This document shows, in pieces, positions 1 to 9,880 of a stretch of DNA of 64,000 nucleotides (its first letter is position 1; each line of letters opens with the position of its first letter). The position numbers and the translations under genes were made by a program. Source of the stretch: Epichloe hybrida (taxonomy: Eukaryota > Ascomycota > Sordariomycetes > Hypocreales > Clavicipitaceae); the NCBI GenBank assembly GCA_019022495.1, contig JAFEKR010000010.1:1798001-1862000 (forward strand). The letters are read 5' to 3'. The notes beneath the pieces are model-generated. The model saw only the letters and a program-made list of their open reading frames with translations, was not told the DNA's origin and did no database searches.

Positions 1-571
1 TTTCGGCCGGGATGGACAGCATGTTCCCATAGACCAGGTTCCACCCGACGGCGAACCCCCAGGCGGGATCCACGAGGAACTCGGCATGCCGCACGAAGCC
101 GCCCGTCACGGGGAGCAGCGCCGCGACCTCTCCCAGCGCGAACTGCACGGAGCACACGACGAGACCGACTGTTGCGTAGCCGAGCAACGCGCCGGCCGGG
201 CCGGCCGTGGCCACGGCGAATCCCAGCCCAAGGAACAGTCCCGTTCCGACCGCGCCCGCGATGCCAAGCATGGAGACATGTCGTTCGGCCAGGCCGCGCT
301 TCAGATCGCGGCCCTCGGTGGCCGTGACGAGGTGGCCGTCCGGGTCATCATCGTCATCGTACGCGAGGGGCGGTCCCGAGGTCGTCCTCGTGACGCCGTC
401 GGCGGGAGGAGCGAAGCCGGGCGTCGTCCATGTTTGCGCATGCCCGGGGGGGCCCTTGGGATTGCTGTCTCTGGTGACGGCCTCGGATCCCGGCGGCATG
501 CCGCCGACTGCATCTTCTTGGTCGTTCCTGGCGCCCGTTGCGCGCGCAAGAAAGCCGCCTTTCAACGGCAT
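1..571 (-). CDS. Amino-acid permease (APC superfamily, fungal AAP/YAT type), N-terminal part, cut by the window edge
   Basis: The minus strand reads openly from an ATG at 571 to the window edge (about 190 residues, no intron seen). A roughly 100-residue hydrophilic, low-complexity N-terminus with an Asp run (YDDDDD) ends in a basic stretch (LKRGLAERHV). It is followed by the hallmark first membrane helix of fungal amino-acid permeases, SMLGIAGAVGTGLFLGLG, equivalent to the family's IALGGTIGTGLFLG substrate-binding segment. Helix 2 follows (GALLGYATVGLVVCSVQFALGEVAALLPVTG) and then FVDPAWGFAVGWNLVYGNML, also typical. The family consists of 12-helix proton symporters of the plasma membrane that import amino acids; full length is usually 500-600 residues, so about a third is visible. 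The frame stays open for some residues upstream of 571 but contains no earlier ATG. Substrate specificity cannot be read from this part. Family assignment is firm; the exact start is less so. Confidence 0.9.
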   Translation of the reverse strand, partial: MPLKGGFLARATGARNDQEDAVGGMPPGSEAVTRDSNPKGPPGHAQTWTTPGFAPPADGVTRTTSGPPLAYDDDDDPDGHLVTATEGRDLKRGLAERHVSMLGIAGAVGTGLFLGLGFAVATAGPAGALLGYATVGLVVCSVQFALGEVAALLPVTGGFVRHAEFLVDPAWGFAVGWNLVYGNMLSIPAE

Positions 572-752
572 GGCTTGGGCGCGATGATGGAAGAAGAGGT
601 AGAAGAAGTTGTCTGACTGACTCCCGAGGATGAGCCAGGACTCTCCGGCTTCGGCTGCAAGGACGGGCAAGGTATCGCGACAAGCCACGCGCGACGTCGA
701 GAAGAAACGTGTCGCCGAGCGACAAACTGAGTCGTGTGTTTTTCTCTTGTTC

Positions 753-807
753 AAATTTTTTTTTTTTCGATTTTTTTTCGATTTTTTTTTTCCAATTTTT
801 TTTTTTC
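753..807 (-). promoter_or_regulatory. Poly(dA:dT) tracts upstream of the permease
   Basis: Four T-runs of about 8-12 bases, separated by CG, CG and CCAA, lie 180-240 bp upstream of the permease start codon (A-runs on its coding strand). Such rigid tracts keep promoters nucleosome-poor in fungi. Assigning them to the permease promoter is inference from position. Confidence 0.45.
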
Positions 808-3450
808 CTGCTCTAGCCCCATTGACGAGCCCACTTTGGACCCTTGTCTCTGTGACAGCCGTCATTCGGTTACATCCGGACCGCGCCAGCTGGACATCTC
901 TGAGACCCCACACATGTCGTGATTACATGTAAGTGGTGGTGTGATTTCCTTTCTGCAGTCTACATATGTAGGACTCCAGATTCCTGCTACTTGGAGCAAA
1001 CGTCATGTTGTTGATGTAACAATGAAGGCGAATCCGCCATTAGTACGGAGTACTTGTAAAAGATGCAGTCCGTTCAAGTGAAGAAGCTGTCTTTCGGGCC
1101 GCGTTATGAGAGAGGATATTGAACCTGGGCCTCGCTTTGGGACGAGGCCGACGCGGAAAAGGTCTTTCCCGGAGGTCACCTCACGGACCTTCACTTGGCA
1201 TTTCCCCACCACCCACATAATAATAGGATATCCTGTTCGAACACGGTCACTGTCAAGGGGAAAAGCAAGTCATGTCGAGGATTTGGTTCTGCACGTGGCT
1301 TCACGTGGCGCGACAACCATTCTTTTCGTTCCAGACTCACGTCCCGCAACGGGGGCTTCAGAATGCTTCGGCAGCACGTACATACATACATACAACCATA
1401 TTCCCGTTCTCACGCCTGCCTGGGCATATATTGTACTCTCGGCCAGATGGGGAGCCAACTGCAGAACATCCTCCTCATCCGTGGTCGAGTGATATGGGTT
1501 TTGTTGTGAGCTTTGTTGCTGGCGGCTCGGTGGTGAGCAGCCCGTTCTGTTCTGCAAACGGTGGATGGAACGCCGCTATCACAAGCGATGCAGGATGCCA
1601 TCCCTACGTATGCGCCGTGGGCCATCGACAATCCGGCCAGGGCCGACCTTTGTCGTTTTGGCCAACATGCGGCGATTTCGGCTTGGAAGGGGAACCGCTG
1701 CCACCTTAGACCGGACTGCTCACGCTGACTTGCAACTCGTGAGGGGGGTTAAAAGCCTTTTTCAAACAGCGTCTTCTTCGACCCTGACGTGGCGTGTAAT
1801 GTTTGCGGAGCTTGGCTGCAGGGCTGGCTCATTCGCATTCCTCGACTCCGACGAGGCGAAAGACCCGCACCAAGTCCGCTTGCGCACCCCCATGCATGGA
1901 GATGCCGGCTTGAGATTTCTCTCTGGCTTGTTGGTGCCTTCATCACAGGTGCTGAAGCGCCAATGTCTCCGGGAAGCTCGATCGGGGGGTGGTGGAAAGT
2001 TGATCTCAGCACTGCTGCCTGGACTGGAACATCCGTGTCCTTTATCCAAGCAACCAATCTGTCACGGAAGCTGCTCCCATCCCCCCCCCCCAACCCCCAA
2101 CCCCCAAAAAAAAGATTTCGCGAGAGCCGACGAATGCCGACTGCGGCATCTTTTTCACGGGCAAGATCATCTCCGTTCCAAGGCGGCACAGTCGCCCGGT
2201 TGGAGAGGCACCGTTGTTCGTGATGACATAAATGATCACGAGGAACATGTTTACCTGACTCCGAGGCGAAACCGGGTCTCTTGTAGCGGAAAGAGCGGTT
2301 CGTGGGCACGAGTGGATTGATAATCTGGACTCGGTGGATGATGGTCCAGTAGAAGAATGTCATGTTCGGTCTACAGCCGGAGGGAATGTTGCAAGGTTGG
2401 TGGTTGGGGATGGCGGCCGGAGGCTCAAATTCGCTGCAAGTCAACGTTCAGGAGCCCAAGAAGCCATTGATGAAGAAACATGTTGGAATTTCACGACTGG
2501 CAAAAAAGGGATGGCAAGGAATCCGCCGTGTACAGCACGGCTATGCCACTCTTCAAAGAAAACATGTGGGGGGGGGGTTCTCCAGATATTCTTACATGTC
2601 GTAGAAACATCAAGCGTGTTTGTCGCGCATGAAACAACCTTTTGGAGTAACCAGCATCAGGGTTTATGATGCAATCGCTTTGTTGTGCATGGAAGATTGC
2701 TTTCTTCGGTTCGGACCTAGCTCCGAGCCGGCCGGCGTTGTGATTGGGTGAAGGAACCCCCCCCCTCCCCCTCTTTTGCGTGCAGCCGATGAATTCGTGC
2801 TTGGCATCTCTCTTGGCGGGCCAAGAACCGAAACACGGTGAAGGGATTGGAACCGGGTGGGCGGATGAGGTTCTCAAAGAGCTTTCATGTTTCTGGCGAG
2901 GGAATTTCATTCTTGTCACTTGTTGCCGTCTACGTCCATGTCGTGATGCATCAGTTGCCTCCGGTGCAATAAAGTGGCCACAGCGATTCTGTTCGTGACG
3001 AGTTCGCGACGAGTTCGCGTCCATTTCTAAGTGGATTCAGCCATTGGTGACGCTGCAGTGTAATACGTGTTTTTTGTCCATTGGGGGGGGGGGGGGTTCC
3101 CCCGTGAAATCCTGCCAAGGAAATCAATCATTGTCAACACTTGTACAAGCAAATGATATATAGGATAGGCGGTCAAAAAGGGTGCGTGATGCAATAACAA
3201 GGCCAGCGGGTCGAGACGAAGAGCCATCATCTTTCAAAGAATGGAACAAGAGGCTTGTATGTATGTAGTACTGACAGACTCAGCCCTCGTAACTGATAAC
3301 CCTTCAGCTTGTGATTGGTCTCGCTAGATGGAATTTCAATTTCTCCTGCCCAACGCTGTGGCCACCAAGTCCATACCTTCCCCTTCCCCCCCCAATCCCC
3401 TCCCAAAATTGTTCACAAGGGAATCTACGACATATATTCATTTCCCATGC

Positions 3451-3530
3451 ATGTTCCATTCTTGTTCCATTCTCGTTCCATTCACGTTCATTCACGTTCA
3501 TTCACGTTCCTCCACGTTCATCCACGTTCT
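3451..3530. repeat. Tandem array of eight 10-bp units (consensus TTCACGTTCA)
   Basis: Eight consecutive decamers, three almost identical (TTCACGTTCA, TTCACGTTCA, TTCACGTTCC) and the others diverged (TTGTTCCAT-like at the left, TCCACGTTC at the right). The period is exactly 10 bp, about one DNA helical turn. The units contain CACGTT, close to an E-box/bHLH core (CACGTG), but no function is shown. Confidence 0.8.
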
Positions 3531-3890
3531 GACTGCAGCAACGTCTTCCTTCGCACGAGGTCATCAGCCCTACTATCACTTGGCCGACCGCGCTCATCCG
3601 CTCACGGCCGACAAGGGCTTCGGCGTCCACGAGTCAAGTCATGACAGAGACCATCATGCGACTTGGCAGCCAACAAGAGCGGTAGGGCGGGGGGGAAGGG
3701 GGGGGTTCATCAGACAAACAAACGATTCACGTAAAAATCATCGGCGTGGAACCCAACAAGTCCCCGCGGCAACTTTCGACAAAGCTCAGGCATGAGGCAT
3801 CGTGGCTGAACCCCCTTTCACAACTGCATCTGTCTGTCTGCGCGTGCCTGATGGACTGCTTCAACTTCAAGATTCGAAAACCAGAAGAAG

Positions 3891-3960
3891 CGGGGCCAAG
3901 CGAGGCCAAGCGAGGCCAAGCGAAGAGGGGCGGGGCAGGGCGGGGCAGGGCGGGGCACGA
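3891..3960. repeat. Two adjoining 10-bp-period GC-rich tandem arrays
   Basis: CGAGGCCAAG is repeated two to three times (3,891-3,920), followed after ten bases by CGGGGCAGGG, CGGGGCAGGG and CGGGGCACGA (3,931-3,960). Both arrays keep a 10-bp period. They lie about 360 bp upstream of the bZIP start codon. A role as clustered GC-box-like sites is possible but unproven. Confidence 0.75.
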
Positions 3961-4314
3961 GTTGCCAGGGTCTGGCAGGGGGGAGTCAAACGGTCGCAGT
4001 GGAAACTCGCACGACTTGGCATCATGGCAGTGGAAACCAACAATTACCTGATTCGTCCCGCCGTTAAACGGACTCCCCGGATTGGTTGCTGAGGGGGGCT
4101 CCGTGTGGAAGTGGAAATCAGCCCGACTGGTATTGATATTACGACATTTGTTTCTAGAAGGTAGCAGCGGCAGCGGCAGCGGCAGTGGCCATGGCCGTGG
4201 CCGTGTCAAGCTCCGAGCATATACGTGTAGTTATATTAATTATATATTACATATATCTTGTTCTTTCTTCACGTTCAAATCCTCCATCCATCTAGCGAGC
4301 AACCAGACTGCATA

Positions 4315-5172
4315 ATGCACACCGAGTCGGCCATGATGGATACATCTCGAGATACCCTCAGTACCCGCCTTCGGCACAGACAATCAGAAACCAGTGGCCG
4401 CTTGCCACTGGCATCCTCCTCCAACTGCTGGTCGAGCCTTGATGACACCAGGCTTCAACATCTCAGCCCTCCCCAAGCCGCATCGTTTGACCTCTTCAAT
4501 CAGCTTCTGGTGGGTTTATATCGCAGGTGAAACAGTCTTCCCGTCGCTCGCCCCAAGCTGACAAAGGTTCCCCCGTCTCTGCAGGATCCGGAGCCAGTAC
4601 TCGGCGACTATAGCCAGGCGAGCAGCAGTGCAGGTAGCATCCCTGGAAGCCATGTCTCCGCTACGTCGAGCCCTGAGTATGCAAAATATCAATCGTCAGA
4701 CGAGAAGAAACCAGCCGCTCGAAGTCGCGAGAACAATTATCATGACGCGCTGCTCAGCGGCTTGAATGTAAGAAGAAAAGAGAGAAATTCATACACACTG
4801 AGTTGGCATTATGCGTGAAGGGGGTGGAAAATCAACTCTTGACATCATTTAGGCCTTGGGGGCGGTTGCTTGAACCTTCGTTCTTTACGCCGGCTGACTT
4901 TGTTTGTCCTGCAGCGCCGTCGAGCCCAAAATCGAGCCTCGCAAAGAGCTTACCGACAACGCAAAGAGCAACGAATCAGGGATCTGGAGCAGCTCCTCCA
5001 AGAGTCGGAGAAGAGGGAAGCAGCCCTCATTCATTCCTTCTTCTTCCTGCAAGAGAAACATCGGCAGCTCTGCATAGAGAAAATGGAGAAGTCGCAGGGC
5101 GGCGTGTCGTTCCCCGTCCAAGACATGTCACATCTTGATCCTGCTCCAGGGCCCGAATGGCCCATCATGTGA
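4315..5172 (+). CDS. bZIP transcription factor, three exons
   Basis: Exons: 4,315-4,509, 4,585-4,767 and 4,915-5,172. All junctions are phase 0, giving 211 residues. Intron 1 has donor GTGGGT, branch CTGAC and acceptor GCAG; intron 2 has donor GTAAGA, branch CTGAC and acceptor GCAG. Exon 3 opens with the basic region RRRAQNRASQRAYRQRKEQR (residues 127-146). The signature NxxSQxxYR resembles the NxxAQxxFR of Yap/AP-1-like fungal bZIPs. It runs into a short leucine-zipper-like helix (IRDLEQLLQESEKREAALIH). The long Ser/Gln-rich N-terminus (residues 1-126) has no recognised domain. An intron placed just before the basic region is common in fungal bZIP genes. The role would be a nuclear, sequence-specific regulator; the target is unknown. 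The zipper is short and ends in an FFF-rich stretch, so the dimer may be unusual. An alternative donor at 4,527 (CAG|GTGAAA) leads to a stop before exon 3 and was rejected. Confidence 0.88.
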
Positions 5173-5794
5173 CAAGCTCACCACCCAAATCGAGGGGCGT
5201 TCTTGACCAACGAACTCACATTGGCCCAGGAAGTCCCCGTACACACGTGACGTGACGTAAGTGAAGCTAATCTTACCATGTATCTTGCTCATTTTGATTT
5301 TCCCTCCCCCCCTCTCATTATCCGTCATAGCCAATGCAGTGGATCCATTTTAATGTATTCTTCCCTAGTCTCGCCAGGCCATCGCTAGCAGAATAATCAA
5401 ACATAGATACATGAGAAACAGTAGGGGAAATCCCTAGTGCGACGCGGGTTGCAACCAGCCCAGTGTGGGCACAAGTTTCAAGGCCGCAGGATGCTGCAGG
5501 GTCAAAAACAAACTTCAGCGATGAAATTAACTTTGTGGCTTGCTTTGTTATCGAACGCAGAAAGATGACCATGTTCTCTACGCATGGCACGAACGTAGAC
5601 GTTTACATAGGGTTAGATCAGCGACTGTGTTCTTGACTTACAAAGGTTGACGAATGCATTCAGTTCACAATTTGCAGCAAGTCGCAGATTGATCTTCCCA
5701 TCGCTTTAAATACAAGAAAGAGGCAGCATCTCTACATTTTCAAAAGACGTTTGTTTCTACAAAGATCTGTTTCTACCCACAAAGATCCGCGAAA
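5173..5794. other. Intergenic region between the bZIP and F-box genes
   Basis: About 620 bp holding the bZIP 3' end and the F-box gene promoter. The only element I can name is the CRE-like cluster at 5,245-5,260. No gene is seen. Confidence 0.5.
5245..5260 (+). promoter_or_regulatory. Overlapping TGACG / TGACGTAA sites (CRE/ATF-type)
   Basis: The stretch contains TGACG at 5,248 and TGACGTAA at 5,253. TGACGTAA is the class of 8-mer bound by ATF/CREB-like and some other bZIP dimers. It lies 73 bp after the bZIP stop codon and about 540 bp upstream of the F-box gene, so it could serve the bZIP terminator region, the F-box promoter, or neither. Binding is inference only. Confidence 0.35.
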
Positions 5795-7174
5795 ATGAGC
5801 GCTCCTTCCTCCTTCCCGCCAACGCCAGGCGATGCCACAGGTATGTCGATTCCCACTTGATCCCACCTGCCTATGCAAGGGCGTTGTTGCACTTCCAGTT
5901 ATCCTCGAGAATGAAAAATGACACGGAGATGGTTTTGCCCGTTCCCCGATCCTTTTGTTGCATCGCATGGGCTCTTGATCTTGTTGACAAAGCCTCACGG
6001 GTGAAGTCACGCTTAAATCTATTCTTACCTTTATGAACTAGAACAATCGAACGAAGAAGAACTAAACCAGTCAAACGAAGAAGGACTCGACCAATCAAAC
6101 GAGGGAGAACTAGACCAACTAAACGAAGAAGCACTCGCCAAGCTTACCATGGGACTAACCCCCGAAGTCCGAGATGCCATACTCAACACTGTTGCATATC
6201 CTCGTCCTGAACTCGCCCTGGCCGCCATCAGTCCGGACCCGAGACGCGATGACCTCGTCGAGCGTTGCCTCGTCGAGCCCTTCCCCGCAAGCGTCGTCGT
6301 GCGTTCATCGATGGGCATTCTAGAGGCTCTGCCCATGTGCAACGCTTCCGCCGTGCTTCTCCAGCTGGACATACAGTCGTACTGGAATCTTCGACAGGTC
6401 AGCAGACGAGCTCGCCATGTCGCCTCGGACATCCACCGATACCGCGTCGTCGCCCAGGCGGCGACAGATGCCATGCGAGCCATGCTGCGCTGCGGCATCG
6501 CGAAGCACGTCCGGGTTATTGACCTGTACGACGCCCTCGCGTCGTCCAGATGCAGGTTCTGCGACGACAACATCGGGGACTTCCTGTTCATGCCCCAGGT
6601 CTCGCGCTGCTGCTTCGCCTGCCTGCAAAGCTCTCCTCGCCTGGACATGGTGAATCTCGACGAGGTCGAATTCGGCCGGGACCAAAAGACGTCGTCCCTC
6701 AAGTTGTTTTGCCGCCTCTTCCCCGTGATGCACACCCTCCCCGGCAGATACTCGATGGAACAGACCATCAACGTGACCCGGAGCCATATCGCCCCGAAAT
6801 CGCTTGCCATGGAGCCTCTGGCTGCCCAGCTGGGCATGAGGCTAGGAGACATTGACAGGATCGGAGAGCCTCTGGGACGCTATGCGGCATCCATCCGCTT
6901 TCCGTTCTTTGACATGGTCACCTCTTATGTTCAGTACGGCGTCTACTGCAAAGGTTGTTACGTTGCCTCGAGAAACCCGGGAAACCGGGCCTATGCCGCC
7001 CGTGCCGCCCGTGATCGTGATCGCTCCACGCGCTTGTATACTGAGCGAGACTTCATGCGCCACTTTTCGACGTGCTCCAATGCTATCAGGCTGTGGAGAT
7101 ATAGCGAAAGGGGGAGGCGTATCGTAGGGCAGTCTACGCTGGATTTGCTCCCCTATGTCATTGGCAACGGATGA
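5795..7174 (+). CDS. F-box-like protein with N-terminal acidic octapeptide repeat
   Basis: Exon 1 is 5,795-5,840; the intron is 5,841-6,041 (GTATGT...CTAG); exon 2 is 6,042-7,174. The spliced frame gives 392 residues. A short leader (MSAPSSFPPTPGDATE) is followed by four octapeptide repeats of type QSNEEELN (residues 17-48), then MGLTPEVRDAI. Residues 107-150 (ILEALP...LLQLDIQSYWNLRQVSRRARHVA) have the leucine/arginine pattern of an F-box, the Skp1-binding motif of SCF ubiquitin ligases. Paired cysteines follow at about 186/189 and 205-209 (RCRFC...RCCFAC), and a later CKGC...C lies near the C-terminus. This Cys-rich layout recurs in fungal F-box-type proteins and could bind zinc. The likely role is substrate recruitment to ubiquitin ligase; the substrate is unknown. 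The F-box is divergent, so 'F-box-like' is as far as I go. Gene structure is well supported because the acidic repeat continues in frame across the splice site into the long ORF. Confidence 0.8.
6044..6139 (+). repeat. Four in-frame 24-bp repeats inside the F-box gene
   Basis: Units at 6,044, 6,068, 6,092 and 6,116 encode QSNEEELN, QSNEEGLD, QSNEGELD and QLNEEALA. The units differ by several substitutions but keep length and frame. The acidic, Asn/Glu-rich tract should be disordered. Copy number could vary between strains. Confidence 0.85.
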
Positions 7175-7635
7175 CAGACAGACAAGACAACTCTTGTGTG
7201 GCTTCAAGGCGGTCGGTCCATTGACAGACGTCCTGTTCAGCCAACTTGAAAAATGCCACGATGCGTGGGAAAAGGGAGAATGAGCACCTGCCTGCTGGCT
7301 GAAATGGCTTGTATACTATACCCAGAAACAAACTTTAATACTGTATCCAGGCACAAACATTGTGTGCTAGATAGGCTGTGCGTTGGCTTAAGATTTTGCT
7401 CTTCACGTTTTGACTTATTCTCGCTCGTCTCATATAATTCTCATCGTTCTCCCCCCAACCTATACACATACAACCTACGCACTCAAAGGCTGCGCCATGC
7501 CCGCGGGGATCGGCACCGTAAGAGATCCTCCCCTCACCCGAGGATAATGATAATGATATGTGCCCGGCCCGGGACTCGTCCACCCAGCCCCCTGCCGCCC
7601 CTGCATCCCCATGAACTGGAGCTGAGCCCCTCTTA
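7175..7635. other. Intergenic region after the F-box gene
   Basis: About 460 bp. It holds the F-box 3' end and CT-rich and ATGATAATGATA-like sequence. No gene or clear regulatory motif is seen. Confidence 0.5.
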
Positions 7636-7969
7636 TCAATCGGCACCACGCAGTTTGATCATCTCCCCGTACGGGGGGTGCCCGGGGTACTGGCCCCTGC
7701 TGAAGTCCTCGGCGCCGGCGCTGCCCATGTACACCGTCGTGATGCCAAAGTAGCGCGTCTCCGCCGCGGCAGACTGGCAGCGCGACCTTGCCACGCCTGT
7801 AGTTTGGGCCAGAGATGTCCGTCTCGGCCGCTCATCCTTGCTGGAGCCCCGCCCGGATGTACGCGCACAAGTCGTCGTAGAAGGGGGTTCCGGGCCCGAA
7901 CTCCCGGTTCAGCCTGCCTTCTAGATCTTTTTGCCCGGCGTGCTGAGGCGGGGGCTGGAGGCTAGCCAT
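7636..7969 (-). pseudogene. Possible small broken gene, unknown product
   Basis: From an ATG at 7,969 the minus strand encodes 45 residues of balanced, protein-like composition (MASLQPPPQHAGQKDLEGRL... FYDDLCAYIRAGLQQG) and then stops at 7,832. In another frame, ending at a TGA at 7,636, it encodes an equally protein-like tail (ETRYFGITTVYMGSAGAEDF...GEMIKLRGAD). I could not join the two with a canonical intron: no GT donor in the right phase precedes an AG acceptor that restores the tail frame. A frameshifted gene remnant is the simplest reading; an unrecognised intron or chance ORFs are alternatives. It lies immediately downstream of the hydrolase-like gene on the same strand, so it could also be a detached 3' part of something older. 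I do not recognise a family. Confidence 0.3.
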
Positions 7970-7976
7970 ACTCCTC

Positions 7977-9616
7977 CTACAATGTCGCATTACGAACAAA
8001 GCCGCCTTCCGAGACCAACATTGGCGGTTTATCGCCGGGGGAGCGTCCGTTTCTGTATTTCCAAAGTCTACTGAGTTCCCTCACCTTGACGTCGCCCTTG
8101 GTGCGTCTCCTTCCCGTCACCCCATGTACCGCTACTGGCGTCGAGATATCGCCTGTTCCGAAGCCTTCAGTGCCCAGGTAGGATATTTCAAAGGCTTCTC
8201 GAGCATTCGCCATGTTATCGCCTTCTTTGCCACATTTGATGACCTCGTCCATGAACTCATTTTCTTCATCAGCGCCGGTGAATTCGCCTGTCCTGGGGTC
8301 GCGTTTCAGAGGAAACATTCCACCAAGGTAGTGCTGGTTGAACTGATGGCCGCCACTGCCAGATGCGCGGTTGAATAGGCGTCCCAAGAATCGTGGAAGC
8401 TTACGAGATCCCATTCTGTTTGTGGCAAAGTGCAGCACGCCCCACAGAGCTACAAAGTCGGTCGAGTGAGCGTAGTGTTCTATGTGGCCGATTGCCCTGT
8501 CCTTGGCTGCACATAAACACGATGCGCGCGATGAGGTAAGAGATGCGGACGTCATCTGGCCAAGCAAAGTCGAAGGGCTTGGTCCGGCGACAATCGCTTT
8601 TCTTGCTTCCACAGGGCTATCAGCGGGCGATGAAAAGCTTGATTCGGAATAAAACGTGCTTATCGCAGTCAAAGGGTCGGATACTTCAAGATCCTGAGAA
8701 GCGATGCGCCGATGAGGATTGTTGAAGTGATTTGCTGCGTTTCCAAACGTATACACTTCGAGCTTGGAAAGCAGATCTTGGGGTGTCTCTTGCAACAGCC
8801 AGTCGAGCACAAGCCCCCCCTCAATGCCTCCTTGGGAGTGCAGGATGAAGATGACTTTAGACTTGTTTGGGTCGTACAGAACATCACGGAGAATTCGATA
8901 ACAAATACGCACGTCGCTAGTTGCATATGTACAGTTTCGTTGGATCAGGCATTCAACGACGTCGAACAATAATCCTGCCGTCCTGTTGTGAATGCCGAGT
9001 ACAGGTCGACCAAAGGTTATCGCCAACCTATTCAAGTTGTTCTTCATCCAGTGTTCTCTGTTGAGACACCTGGTCAGCGGTGGCGCTACGACACTATCCC
9101 AAGGGGGAAAGAAAAGGGGGCAGGGGGAAGGGCAGCTTCTGGCTTCAGATACATACCCAGCCGCAACGCCGTTGAGGAACACCCATTGCTCGTGCGCATG
9201 CTCCGGTCGCGCTTCAGCATACTTCTCGTCCGAATGGAAGGTGATCTCCTTGCTATTGAGCAGCTTGCACAGAGCCCAGTTCAAGGTCAAGAAGGCCGCC
9301 ACCCCCAGAGCACTCATCCATAGCGGAAAGGAAAGATTATGGCCACAGGAAGCACGACGATGAAAGTGAGCTGAAGAATCGCGAGTACAAAGTGAATTGC
9401 GACGCAAAAGATATTCTTGAAGCTCGGGTACAGTTCATCAAGCTCGTTGGACCCGCTTGGCCGGAGCGGCAGAAAAACCCATGGCAACGCCCAGGAGTAG
9501 ACGAAGAAATAATAAATGTCTCTGAGGAAAAGCTTAAAAGGAAGATCTGTATAGCTGTAATTGATGACTGACGTGCCGCCAATCTGGGATCGATAAAACT
9601 CTGTCGCCGAACCCAT
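7977..9616 (-). CDS. Membrane-anchored alpha/beta-hydrolase-like protein, frame broken by a 5-bp duplication
   Basis: The gene starts at the ATG at 9,616 (MGSATEFYRSQIGG...). The first frame covers about 95 residues and ends in a hydrophobic segment (FVLAILQLTFIVVLPVAIIF). The next frame then continues with a second hydrophobic segment (LWMSALGVAAFLTLNWALCKLL). The switch occurs at a direct duplication TTTCC-TTTCC (9,325-9,334, read on minus); with one copy the frame would be continuous. An intron at 9,058-9,156 (donor GTATGT, branch CTGAC, acceptor ACAG) is a multiple of three and shows up as a read-through. Downstream are FILHSQGGIEGG, resembling the nucleophile elbow GxSxG of serine hydrolases with the first Gly replaced by Leu, and HYAHSTDFVALWGVLHF, containing candidate acid and His residues. 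The stop is at 7,977. Repaired length would be about 510 residues. The likely location is an internal membrane with a hydrolase domain; substrate and pathway are unknown. The break could be a real allele, a recent pseudogene, or an assembly error. Confidence 0.7.
9325..9334 (-). repeat. 5-bp tandem duplication causing a frameshift
   Basis: The plus strand reads GGAAAGGAAA, which is two copies of TTTCC on the coding strand. The reading frame before it and the frame after it are both strongly protein-like, and differ by exactly the extra five bases. Confidence 0.75.
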
Positions 9617-9820
9617 AGTGTCGAAGCGAAGAGACTCGGGAAGAAAATGTCGCAGTCATGTCTCAAGAAATAGGCGAGTACTGACAACAAGGTGGGTTAA
9701 ATAATAAATAACATTGGATGAACTTGCGTTGCATCGCCGTGTAGTCATGGGTCGTGACTTTCAATGTCGTGGAAGGTCGGACGCGAGGCTGATGAGCTAG
9801 TCTGGCAGCTGGTTAGCTGG

Positions 9821-9880
9821 GTGTGACGGGCCGTGACGGCTCGTGACGGGTCGTGACAGGTCGTGACAGGTCGGTGACGG
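9821..9880 (+). repeat. Six 10-bp units carrying TGACG/TGACA
   Basis: Consecutive decamers (GTGTGACGGG, CCGTGACGGC, TCGTGACGGG, TCGTGACAGG, TCGTGACAGG, TCGGTGACGG) place a TGAC core every 10 bp. The array is about 205-265 bp upstream of the start codon of the hydrolase-like gene, in promoter position. TGACG is the CRE half-site used by bZIP factors; spacing by one helical turn would put all sites on one face of the DNA. Function is inference. Confidence 0.8.

Larger units (their letters stand above)
808..4314. other. Intergenic region, no supportable gene
   Basis: About 3.5 kb between the divergent permease and bZIP genes. Open frames here (for example 1,565-2,320 plus) have low-complexity, arginine-rich or proline-rich translations without domain signatures or splice-linked partners. 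The region holds homopolymer runs (C/A tracts near 2,081-2,113, G runs near 2,569 and 3,085) and two 10-bp-period tandem arrays listed separately. Base composition is ordinary GC-rich host sequence with no sign of RIP. Confidence 0.6.

Noticed and set aside
1565..2320. 251-codon plus ORF in the intergenic region
   Set aside because: Low-complexity Arg/Ser/Pro-rich translation, overlapping ORFs of similar size on the other strand, no domain, no splice partner.
4510..4526. Alternative donor for bZIP intron 1 at 4,527
   Set aside because: Splicing there changes phase and leads to a stop at the end of exon 2, before the basic region.
8510..8560. Possible extra intron in the hydrolase-like gene (acceptor TGCAG at about 8,513)
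   Set aside because: Donor would be a poor GTCCGC and the intron only about 44 bases; the region reads openly, so I left it coding.
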